A stretch of DNA of 20,595 nucleotides, taken from the NCBI GenBank assembly GCA_937894165.1, contig CALCSX010000213.1, positions 1 to 20,595 of the forward strand, given 5' to 3'. A program made the translations under genes and the position numbers. The notes under the pieces were generated by a model. That model was not told the origin of the DNA. It did not search any database and was given only the letters and a program-made list of their open reading frames with translations. Every line of letters starts with the position of its first letter. Position 1 is the stretch's first letter. The DNA comes from an uncultured Saprospiraceae bacterium (GTDB lineage Bacteria; Bacteroidota; Bacteroidia; Chitinophagales; Saprospiraceae). Positions 1 to 6,252 of the stretch are shown here, piece by piece.

Positions 1-323
1 TAATTCGTCCTATGTTTTACAATGGGCATCATGAAATAGTTAATATTTCAAATCCCGAGGGCCAGCTCAAAATATACTCTGTCGTAGGCTACATCTGTGA
101 AACCGATACTTTTGCTTGGAATAGATCAATTTCTGAAATTAAAAAAGGTGATATTCTCGCCATGAAAAATGCAGGAGCCTATTGTTACACCATGGCATCA
201 AATTACAATTCCAGACCAAGACCGGCAGAGGTTTTAATCTATAACGGTAAAGATTACTTGATTAGAAAAAGGGAAACCTTCGACGATTTACTTAGAAACA
301 TGCCGGATATTGAAATTAGCTAA
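1..323 (+). CDS. lysA: Diaminopimelate decarboxylase, C-terminal part (partial at the window edge)
   Basis: This is the last ~107 codons of a gene that begins left of the window; the reading frame is open to base 3, so the ATG at 12 is internal. LysA is the PLP-dependent fold-type-III enzyme that decarboxylates meso-diaminopimelate to L-lysine in the cytoplasm. The visible part is the C-terminal beta-barrel region: RPMFYNGHHEI, then VVGYICETDTFA (the conserved ICE(S/T)xDxF block, whose Cys and Glu serve the partner active site of the dimer), then GAYCYTMASNYNSRPRPAEVL, which carries the GAY and NxRPRPAEV signatures of the family. The PLP-lysine half is outside the window. The stop at 321 lies 6 bp from the stop of the converging PAP2 gene. 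Identity is confident from these motifs; arginine and ornithine decarboxylases of the fold are less likely given the NSRPRPAEVL ending. Confidence 0.93.
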   Translation, partial: IRPMFYNGHHEIVNISNPEGQLKIYSVVGYICETDTFAWNRSISEIKKGDILAMKNAGAYCYTMASNYNSRPRPAEVLIYNGKDYLIRKRETFDDLLRNMPDIEIS

Positions 324-329
324 ATCAGT

Positions 330-899
330 TTAAACCATTGATTGGGGAGTGAAATAATTTGCAATCTTGAATATTACCAGAGCAATAAGTGATCCCAATA
401 ATGCCCCTACAATTACATCTGAGGGAAAATGAACGCCTGCGAACACCTGTGCAAAACATATCGCTGCTGCCCAAAACAGAAATGGCCATTTGATTTTGTT
501 TCTCAATGCTGGCAAAACCAATATCAAAATTAGTGCAATCGCGAAGTGATTGGCAGCATGGTTAGAAGTAAAGCTAAAGGAGGAACTACATGGTATTCTC
601 TCAACAATGGTTGCATCCAGATCTAAATTATTGCACGGTCGTAATCTTTCAAAACCTTTTTTAAAGAGGTTATTTCCGATGAGATCAGTTAATGAAATCA
701 CTATAATTATTGTCAGAAGTTTAAGATAAGCCACTTTCAGACGAAAATTAAAAAACAGGAAGGCAATAATAAATACATAGAGTGGGAGCCAAAGATATTT
801 GTTCCTTAGGCTTAGAATTAAATTTTCAAGCAGGGTTCCCGGATTTAATCCATTTATTTTGCTGAAAAGCCAATAATCTAAATCTAATAAAAATTGCAT
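330..899 (-). CDS. PAP2-family membrane phosphatase
   Basis: A 189-residue integral membrane protein with about five hydrophobic segments (near residues 36-52, 58-75, 116-133, 138-154 and 160-180). The PAP2 acid phosphatase motifs appear in order: K80-x6-R87-P88 (KKGFERLRP), then a SNHA core with H114 in place of PSGH, then GVHFPSD with H157 and D161. The third motif is normally SRx5HxxxD, but here the Ser-Arg pair is Ala150-Gln151, so one phosphate-contacting arginine is absent; the two catalytic histidines are kept. Family members dephosphorylate lipid phosphates such as undecaprenyl pyrophosphate, phosphatidic acid or phosphatidylglycerophosphate; the substrate cannot be read here. It starts at ATG 899, divergent from glmM, and converges on lysA. 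Confidence 0.88.
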   Translation of the reverse strand: MQFLLDLDYWLFSKINGLNPGTLLENLILSLRNKYLWLPLYVFIIAFLFFNFRLKVAYLKLLTIIIVISLTDLIGNNLFKKGFERLRPCNNLDLDATIVERIPCSSSFSFTSNHAANHFAIALILILVLPALRNKIKWPFLFWAAAICFAQVFAGVHFPSDVIVGALLGSLIALVIFKIANYFTPQSMV

Positions 900-984
900 A
901 GGTCGTTTTGAAAATAAAATTATTATCTAATCATATTGACGGGTTAAAATTTGCTTTCAGTTACTCAAGCCCACATGATTATCG

Positions 985-992
985 CAAATATA
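985..992 (-). promoter_or_regulatory. Candidate -7 promoter element for the PAP2 gene
   Basis: On the minus strand this reads TATATTTG, matching the Bacteroidota -7 consensus TAnnTTTG. It would start transcription near 978, giving an untranslated leader of about 80 nt before the ATG at 899. I see no good TTTG -33 element at the usual 19-21 bp spacing, so this is half a promoter. Confidence 0.35.
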
Positions 993-1028
993 ATTATTTA
1001 TATGGTGGAAATACTCTTATCAGTTACG

Positions 1029-1036
1029 TATATTTG
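1029..1036 (+). promoter_or_regulatory. Candidate -7 promoter element for glmM
   Basis: TATATTTG, an exact TAnnTTTG match, lies 29 bp upstream of the TTG start of glmM, predicting a leader of roughly 25 nt. The -33 position (around 1004-1009) holds only a weak TGG-like match. An 8-bp direct repeat TCAGTTAC occurs at 957-964 and again at 1020-1027 just upstream of this element; its meaning is unknown. Confidence 0.42.
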
Positions 1037-1065
1037 TGCCATAATTACTTCAAAATAAATTTAAA

Positions 1066-2454
1066 TTGAGTTTAATAAAATCAATCTCCGGTATAAGGGG
1101 AACTATAGGAGGAAAAGTTGGTGACAATCTAACGCCTATTGACATTGTGGAATCTACTGCTGCTTTTGCTAAATGGTTGCACGACAAAGGCTTTAATAAG
1201 AAGGTAATCATTGGTCGAGATGGAAGGATTTCCGGAGAAATAGTTGAAAATTTAGTAATAAATACGCTCTTAGCTTCAGGTATTGACGTCGTCAACCTAG
1301 GATATTCTACGACTCCTACCGTAGAAATAATGGTACAAAAGGAAAGAGCCGGAGCAGGTATTATCATTACCGCAAGCCACAATCCAAAAGAGTGGAACGC
1401 ATTAAAATTTTTAAATAATCATGGAGAATTTATTAGTTCTCATGATGGCGCGATGTTACTTCATATTATTCAGGATAAAAGTTATAAATTTGTAGATGTC
1501 GATAATCTTGGTCAATTGTCCAAAATAGAGAATGCTATAGATTTACATATTGAATCCATTTTAGATTATCCTTTAGTGGATGCTGAGATAATTCGATCGA
1601 AAAAATTTCACTTAGTTGTTGATTGTATAAATAGTACCGGTGCTTTAGCAATTCCGCCACTTTTGGATAAATTAGGCTGTACTTACACTTTATTAAATTC
1701 TGAAATAACAGGAAATTTTGCCCACAATCCTGAACCTCTACCGGAAAACTTGGTCTCTCTGACCTCCAAAGTTAAAGAAACCGGTGCATTGATGGGAATA
1801 GCTGTTGATCCCGATGTCGATAGACTAGCTTTGATCAATGAACACGGGGAAATGTTTGGTGAAGAAAATACTTTAGTCCTAGTGGCAGATTATTTCTTAA
1901 AGGAAAAAGGTGCCGGCGCTACAGTTTCTAATCTTTCATCATCGAGAGCATTGCGAGATATTACCGAAACTCATGGAGGAACATATCATGCATCAGCCGT
2001 TGGCGAAGTTAATGTAGTTCAGAAAATGAAGGAAGTTAACGCTCTTATTGGTGGTGAAGGAAATGGTGGTATAATTGTACCCGATTTTCATTATGGAAGG
2101 GATGCTCTCATAGGTATTGCACTTACTTTAACTTATCTGGCTAAGTTTAATTTAACATTAGGTTCTTTAAGTCAAAACTATCCAAAATATACTATTGTAA
2201 AAGATAAAATTTCCCTGACAGAAAATATGAATACAGATCTCATATTTTCAGAATTGGAAAAGTCGTTTTCGAGTGCCAAAATCAATAAAATTGACGGCGT
2301 AAAATTTGATCTTGAGGAAGGATGGGTACATTTTAGAAAATCTAATACCGAACCTATCATGAGAATTTATAGTGAGGCGAAAGATGAAAATAAAGCACAT
2401 GAATTAGCCAAGCTTTTCAAAACAGAAATAAACAGGATTATTCAGTTGAAATAA
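1066..2454 (+). CDS. glmM: Phosphoglucosamine mutase (alpha-D-phosphohexomutase superfamily)
   Basis: This cytoplasmic enzyme interconverts glucosamine-6-phosphate and glucosamine-1-phosphate for UDP-GlcNAc, peptidoglycan and LPS synthesis. All four superfamily loops are visible in the 462-residue protein: the phosphoserine loop TASHNPKEWNALK with S104, the metal loop DPDVDRL (248-254), the sugar loop GGEGNGG (329-335) and the phosphate-binding loop SNTEPIMRIY (426-435). The N-terminal SLIKSISGIRGTIGGKVGDNLTP is the usual start of Bacteroidota members. The start codon is TTG at 1066: the homologous N-terminus begins there, and the first in-frame ATG lies inside the catalytic domain. The length is normal. 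The cysteine desulfurase gene follows after 39 bp and is probably cotranscribed. Phosphomannomutase/phosphoglucomutase activity is the alternative within the family, but the GIRGTIGG opening favours GlmM. Confidence 0.9.
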   Translation: MSLIKSISGIRGTIGGKVGDNLTPIDIVESTAAFAKWLHDKGFNKKVIIGRDGRISGEIVENLVINTLLASGIDVVNLGYSTTPTVEIMVQKERAGAGIIITASHNPKEWNALKFLNNHGEFISSHDGAMLLHIIQDKSYKFVDVDNLGQLSKIENAIDLHIESILDYPLVDAEIIRSKKFHLVVDCINSTGALAIPPLLDKLGCTYTLLNSEITGNFAHNPEPLPENLVSLTSKVKETGALMGIAVDPDVDRLALINEHGEMFGEENTLVLVADYFLKEKGAGATVSNLSSSRALRDITETHGGTYHASAVGEVNVVQKMKEVNALIGGEGNGGIIVPDFHYGRDALIGIALTLTYLAKFNLTLGSLSQNYPKYTIVKDKISLTENMNTDLIFSELEKSFSSAKINKIDGVKFDLEEGWVHFRKSNTEPIMRIYSEAKDENKAHELAKLFKTEINRIIQLK

Positions 2455-2493
2455 ATGAATGTCGATAATTTTCAATTAAAATATTAAGCAGTA

Positions 2494-3636
2494 ATGAGAG
2501 TATATTTAGACAATGCAGCCACAACAAAAGTGGAGCAGGAAGTCATCAACGAAATGATTGATTGTTTAACCAATCACTATGGTAATCCGTCATCGACTCA
2601 TGCTGAGGGCAGGAAAACGAGAACAATTATCGAAGAAGCCAGAAAAAAAATAGCGCATCACTTAAACTGCAGCGTCGGGGAAATATTCTTTACTTCCGGA
2701 GGTACTGAATCGAATAATATGGCCATAAAATGTGCTGTAAGAGATTTGGGAGTGAGGAGAATCATCACTTCTCCAATAGAGCATCACTGCGTATTACACT
2801 CTATTGAAAACCTTGAATGCAAGGATGTCCATGTAGAATTTGTTAGCGTTGACCAATATGGTAGAGTAAATGAAGAGGAATTAATTACATTACTTTCAGA
2901 CACTACTGCTCCCAAAACATTGGTAAGTTTGATGCATGCGAACAATGAAATTGGAACGCTTCTGAATATTGATAACATTGGTTCAATTTGCAAAGAACAC
3001 AAAGCTGTGTTTCATTCAGATACCGTGCAAACAGTTGCTCATCTAAACATAGATTTAAAAAACACACATGTTGATTTTATCAGTGGCAGTGCTCATAAAT
3101 TCCACGGCCCTAAAGGAGTAGGATTTATTTATATCAATGGCAACACAAAAATTAAAACCTTTATTGATGGTGGTGGTCAAGAAAGGAATATGCGAGGAGG
3201 AACAGAAAATTTATCAGGAATAGTAGGAATGGCTAAGGCATTTGAACTAGCCTGTGAAGAGATGGAAAATAGAAGAAATTATATTACGGAGCTTAGAAAT
3301 TACTTTAAAGAAAATTTAATACAATCCTTTGGAGATATCGAATTCAACGGGATACAAGAAGGTGATTTTCTATATACTGTCTTGAATGTTGCTTTTCCAT
3401 TAAATGAAAAGTCAGAATTACTACTGCTGCATTTAGATATTGTTGGAATCAGCGCAAGTGGTGGAAGTGCATGTTCTTCAGGGACAGAAACAGGTTCTCA
3501 TGTAATCAGATCCATTAAACCTAACAATAATTACAAATCTGTTAGATTCTCTTTCTCACATTTGAATACAAAGGATGAGATTGATTATGTGTTAACTAAA
3601 TTAAAAGAACTTTTTCCACAAACCAGCTACGCATAA
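2494..3636 (+). CDS. Cysteine desulfurase, NifS/IscS type
   Basis: A fold-type-I PLP enzyme of 380 residues that removes sulfur from L-cysteine as an enzyme persulfide and hands it to Fe-S cluster, thiouridine or other acceptors. It opens with YLDNAATTKV and has the cofactor-binding SGGTESNN (68-75), H98 stacking on PLP in IEHHC, HSDTVQ (D176, Q179) and the Schiff-base lysine K202 in SGSAHKFHGPKG. The persulfide cysteine is C327 in GGSACSSGTE, on the short loop typical of NifS/IscS rather than SufS proteins. The length is normal. It follows glmM by 39 bp; no IscU, IscA or thiouridylase gene follows, so its sulfur acceptor is not indicated by context. I leave the symbol blank because IscS-like paralogues with GSACSSG loops serve different acceptors. 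Confidence 0.92.
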   Translation: MRVYLDNAATTKVEQEVINEMIDCLTNHYGNPSSTHAEGRKTRTIIEEARKKIAHHLNCSVGEIFFTSGGTESNNMAIKCAVRDLGVRRIITSPIEHHCVLHSIENLECKDVHVEFVSVDQYGRVNEEELITLLSDTTAPKTLVSLMHANNEIGTLLNIDNIGSICKEHKAVFHSDTVQTVAHLNIDLKNTHVDFISGSAHKFHGPKGVGFIYINGNTKIKTFIDGGGQERNMRGGTENLSGIVGMAKAFELACEEMENRRNYITELRNYFKENLIQSFGDIEFNGIQEGDFLYTVLNVAFPLNEKSELLLLHLDIVGISASGGSACSSGTETGSHVIRSIKPNNNYKSVRFSFSHLNTKDEIDYVLTKLKELFPQTSYA

Positions 3637-3642
3637 ATAAAG

Positions 3643-3694
3643 AGACTTATTAATTTACAATATTATATTCTAATAAATGCAAATCAATAAGTCT
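3643..3694. terminator. Bidirectional inverted repeat between converging genes
   Basis: AGACTTATTAATTT (3643-3656) pairs with AAATCAATAAGTCT (3681-3694) over 14 positions with a single A/C mismatch, around a 24-nt AT-rich loop. The plus-strand side continues into TACTTTTTAC and the minus-strand side into CTCTTTATTT. It fills the gap between the stops of the cysteine desulfurase and the AP2 gene, so a shared terminator is the simplest reading. The long loop and broken T-tract make it non-canonical. Confidence 0.5.
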
Positions 3695-3708
3695 TACTTT
3701 TTACAAAA

Positions 3709-4254
3709 TTAGCTGTTAGCAGCCTCTCTTATAACATTTAATTTAGCCTCATTACCATAAACTTCGGCAGCTCTTTTGTTATAGGCCATTGCAGCATCTT
3801 CAGCTGTGTCGAACATACCAATATGAACTGTTTTATTATTGATAGTAATAATTGCTCTGTACTTCTTTTTTTCCTGATATACTCCAGTATAGCCGGTTTT
3901 ACTAGTACTTTTTCTTTGTCTACTAGATGTAGATCTGCTTCTCCATTCGATATTTTCCAAACGGCAATCTAATTTATTACCATTTTTTGCACCGACTAGA
4001 TTCTTAACCTTAGTCTTTCCTTCCGATTTGAATTTCTCTCCAATATATTTATGGAGATAAATTGTTTCAGTAACATAAATTCCTTTTGATTTTTTCCTAG
4101 TTTTTTGGAAAACTGCACAACCGGAAGAATGTTTCCTTAGATTAGAAACGAAACCTATCTCTTTGAGATAAGGATCATTGGCCAGGTGGTTATACACCTC
4201 TTCGTCTAGCAAGACGGAGTCTGGCGAGTTTTTAAGTTTGATTCTGTAAAGCAC
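3709..4254 (-). CDS. AP2-domain protein with a degenerate HNH-like region
   Basis: A basic protein of 182 residues from the chosen GTG start at 4254. Residue numbers below count from the longer ATG frame at 4335, where the GTG is codon 28. The HNH-endonuclease type core is LHKYIGEKF (94-102) and NGNKLDCRLENIEWRS (118-133). The usual histidine motif NHxDGNK is changed (KNLVGAKNGNK), so the metal/catalytic histidine appears lost. An AP2/ERF DNA-binding domain follows (about 147-200): TGYTGVYQEKKKYRAIITI, then HIGMFDTAEDAAMAYNKRAAEVYG and LN. Homing-type HNH-AP2 proteins in phages and bacteria share this order. I prefer the GTG because YRIKLKNSPDSVLLDEE resembles the IKLTxGxxAxVDDED opening of relatives, and bases 4255-4335 are very AT-rich and do not look coding. 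It sits alone between two housekeeping units. It probably binds DNA without cutting it; its function is unknown. Confidence 0.8.
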   Translation of the reverse strand: MLYRIKLKNSPDSVLLDEEVYNHLANDPYLKEIGFVSNLRKHSSGCAVFQKTRKKSKGIYVTETIYLHKYIGEKFKSEGKTKVKNLVGAKNGNKLDCRLENIEWRSRSTSSRQRKSTSKTGYTGVYQEKKKYRAIITINNKTVHIGMFDTAEDAAMAYNKRAAEVYGNEAKLNVIREAANS

Positions 4255-4444
4255 AATAACACAAATTTTAGTTAAACAATAAATATTCTTATAAGTAAAC
4301 TCTTTATTTATTAATAAATTATGGTAATTTCTCACCTCAATGTTAATAATAAGTTAAGTATAATTAAAATAAAATTAAAAGAATAATTAAATTAAAATAT
4401 GTAAAAGAATTCTAATACAATAAGCTACACTATAAGCTTAATCT

Positions 4445-4452
4445 CAAATATA
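4445..4452 (-). promoter_or_regulatory. Candidate -7 promoter element for the AP2-domain gene
   Basis: On the minus strand this reads TATATTTG (TAnnTTTG consensus). It lies in the 4336-4567 spacer and points at the AP2 gene, predicting a leader of about 100-185 nt depending on the true start codon. No TTTG occurs at the expected -33 distance. Confidence 0.3.
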
Positions 4453-4515
4453 CGGAAAAATCTCAACACCGTGGTAATATTTGTTTCAACAAATAAAAAC
4501 CCTATTAAAATATTT

Positions 4516-4523
4516 TACATTTG
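4516..4523 (+). promoter_or_regulatory. Candidate -7 promoter element for ribD
   Basis: TACATTTG matches TAnnTTTG and lies 45 bp upstream of the ribD ATG. The nearest upstream TTTG (4480-4483) is 32 bp away, too far for the usual -33 spacing. The rest of the 232-bp spacer (4336-4567) is AT-rich and shows no FMN riboswitch (RFN) signature and no open small gene that I can support. Confidence 0.38.
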
Positions 4524-4525
4524 TA

Positions 4526-4551
4526 GCTTACTCAAGCTTAGTATATGCTTA
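4526..4551 (+). repeat. Three GCTTA direct repeats at helical spacing in the ribD leader
   Basis: GCTTA occurs at 4526-4530, 4536-4540 and 4547-4551, with starts 10 and 11 bp apart, placing the copies on one face of the helix. They begin 3 bp after the candidate -7 element. The palindrome TAAGCTTA (4433-4440) and a TAAGC (4421-4425) occur further upstream in the same spacer. They could be half-sites for a regulator, but AT-rich sequence makes such pentamers common. Confidence 0.3.
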
Positions 4552-4567
4552 ATTTAGTATTAATCAA

Positions 4568-5617
4568 ATGAAAGTAGTAAAAAATATAGAATTAAGGGCT
4601 ATTCAGTTAGCCAAACTTGCCAAATCTTCTACAGGCTCAAATCCTAAAGTTGGGGCTATCATTTTCGATGATGATGGGAAAATAGTATCAGAAGGCTACC
4701 ATCAATTTTACGGGGGGCCACATGCGGAAGTAGAAGTAGTTAAAAATCTTTCAGACAAAAGTACGCAGCATACTTCGCAACTATCTATATTAATTTCCCT
4801 TGAACCCTGCAATCATTATGGTAAAACACCACCTTGCGTTGAATTAATCAAAAACTACCAATTTAAAAAAGCAACAGTAGCCTCCCTTGATCCTGATCCA
4901 AGAATGTCCGGGAAGAGTCTCAATTTATTAAATAACGCAGGGATAAAAACAGAACTCTTGGATGATCAAAAGTCATCAACTACCTTACTCAAAACTTTCA
5001 AAGTTAATATTACAAAGAAAAGACCTTATATCTATTTAAAGATAGCAATGGATAATGAAGGAATTATAGGAGATAATAATCAAAGGTTAATTATTACCGA
5101 TAAAGTTTCGCAATTTTTCAGCCATAAAATCAGATCAGAGGTAAATGCCATTTTGATAGGTAGAAAAACCGCAGAACTTGACAATCCTGAACTTACTACT
5201 CGAGTGGCTGGTGGAGAAACACCATTACGGATTATTATTGATCTTAAGAATTGTTTAGATGCATCTCTTAAAATTTTTAATGATGAAAATAGCACGTTAT
5301 ATATTTGTGGCAAGTCTAGAAATGATTTAGGAAATAACACCGTTGTGTATCCAACTATCATGAAAGGTGAAAATTTACTCCTTGAAATTCTCCAATATTT
5401 GTATCAACAGAAAAATGTAGGAAGTCTTTTAGTGGAAGGCGGAGCTGAAACCATAAATTCATTCATTAAATACAATTTGTGGGATGAACTCTTGGTATTT
5501 GAGAGTAATAAAAAGGCTATAACGCAATCAGCTGTGGAATTTAAAATCCCTTCCGCACAGCTTCAGAGAACCATTTCATTAAAATCAGACATTTTGTCAG
5601 TATACACCCCTATTTAA
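4568..5617 (+). CDS. ribD: Bifunctional riboflavin biosynthesis deaminase/reductase RibD
   Basis: RibD performs two successive cytoplasmic steps of riboflavin synthesis: deamination of diaminohydroxyphosphoribosylaminopyrimidine and NADPH-dependent reduction of the ribosyl side chain. The N-terminal cytidine-deaminase-like domain (about 1-145) has the zinc and catalytic residues H52-A-E54 in GGPHAEVEVV and C81/C90 in EPCNHYGKTPPC, the standard RibD signature. The C-terminal reductase domain (about 150-349) has RSEVNAILIGRKTAELDNPELT (189-210) and the glycine-rich LLVEGGAETINSF (287-299). At 349 residues the length is normal. It starts at ATG 4568. No other rib gene adjoins it, as is common in Bacteroidota, where rib genes are scattered. 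A secreted thioredoxin-like gene follows after 89 bp. Confidence 0.95.
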   Translation: MKVVKNIELRAIQLAKLAKSSTGSNPKVGAIIFDDDGKIVSEGYHQFYGGPHAEVEVVKNLSDKSTQHTSQLSILISLEPCNHYGKTPPCVELIKNYQFKKATVASLDPDPRMSGKSLNLLNNAGIKTELLDDQKSSTTLLKTFKVNITKKRPYIYLKIAMDNEGIIGDNNQRLIITDKVSQFFSHKIRSEVNAILIGRKTAELDNPELTTRVAGGETPLRIIIDLKNCLDASLKIFNDENSTLYICGKSRNDLGNNTVVYPTIMKGENLLLEILQYLYQQKNVGSLLVEGGAETINSFIKYNLWDELLVFESNKKAITQSAVEFKIPSAQLQRTISLKSDILSVYTPI

Positions 5618-5706
5618 TAGTGTTAAATTTTTCTTAAAATGTATCGTATCCGCATAGTTTCATAGATTTTACTGTTTATTGAGTAATTATTTAACAAAGC
5701 CCCGGG

Positions 5707-6222
5707 ATGGTTTTTAAGACATTAGTAACATGTATCATTTTTTTGTGGACTAACCTTGCGTCGGCTCAGCAATCAACTATTGTTTGGTCAACTTTTGAAG
5801 ATTTAGAGCAACACAAAACCCCGGAGAAGGTCATTGTAGTTTATATTCATTCTTCTTGGTGTGACAAATGCAAAGTGATGGAGGAGACGACTTTGGTTGA
5901 TGAAAAAATAACCAAATATATTAATTCAAGGTTAATTGCTATTTCCTTAGATTCCCAAGAAAAAAGCGACATCGTCTTTAAAAATAGAACCTTCCGATAT
6001 TCAAAATCTCTTGGCAAGGGTTATAATGAACTCGCACTCGAACTTACCAAGGAGAGATTAATTCTACCGTCTACAGTAATTTTGGATAAGGATCTGAATA
6101 TTGTTCAATCTATACCCGGTCTAAAAACTTCTGAAGAACTTTATCCCATTTTGGTATATTTTGGAGAAAATCATTACAATACTACCCCTTGGAAGATTTT
6201 TAAACAGCGGTTTAATAAGTGA
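5707..6222 (+). CDS. Secreted thioredoxin-like protein
   Basis: A 171-residue protein with a Sec signal peptide: K4, a hydrophobic stretch (about 6-17) and a likely cleavage after A20 in the ASA|QQ context. The mature part is a thioredoxin fold: VIVVYIHSSWCDKCKVME holds the redox pair C52-x-x-C55 (WCDKC), and LPSTVILD carries the cis-proline P121 that faces the active site. It therefore probably acts in the periplasm as a thiol reductase or oxidase, akin to DUF255/thioredoxin_7 proteins. Substrate and direction are unknown. The 84-bp spacer before it contains only a near-match to the -7 consensus (TAGATTTT, 5663-5670), so it may have its own promoter or be read from ribD. It converges on the YjgR-like gene, with stops 23 bp apart. 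Confidence 0.85.
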   Translation: MVFKTLVTCIIFLWTNLASAQQSTIVWSTFEDLEQHKTPEKVIVVYIHSSWCDKCKVMEETTLVDEKITKYINSRLIAISLDSQEKSDIVFKNRTFRYSKSLGKGYNELALELTKERLILPSTVILDKDLNIVQSIPGLKTSEELYPILVYFGENHYNTTPWKIFKQRFNK

Positions 6223-6252
6223 GATAAAATATTTTTAATTTAATCTTATCTC
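6221..6252. terminator. Inverted repeat spanning two converging stop codons
   Basis: GAGATAA (6221-6227) and TTATCTC (6246-6252) are perfect inverted repeats around an 18-nt AT-rich loop. The left arm includes the last two bases of the thioredoxin-like stop and the right arm includes the stop of the YjgR-like gene. A weak two-way terminator is likely; the stem is only 7 bp. Confidence 0.4.

Noticed and set aside
957..1027. Direct repeat TCAGTTAC (957-964, 1020-1027) upstream of glmM as an operator.
   Set aside because: Only 8 bp, 63 bp apart and without symmetry; too little to call a site, so mentioned only in passing.
1050..1382. Open frame of 110 codons on the minus strand opposite glmM, and similar long antisense frames opposite ribD, iscS-like, YjgR-like, accC and bioB genes.
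   Set aside because: Each lies antisense to a gene with clear catalytic motifs and shows no domain of its own; they are shadows of coding sequence.
4255..4335. N-terminal extension of the AP2 protein from ATG 4335.
   Set aside because: The extra 27 residues come from very AT-rich sequence and precede the point where related proteins begin; the GTG at 4254 is preferred, though not proven.
4336..4567. Possible FMN riboswitch or small RNA upstream of ribD.
   Set aside because: The spacer is AT-rich and lacks the GC-rich conserved helices of the RFN element; no compact stable fold is visible by eye.
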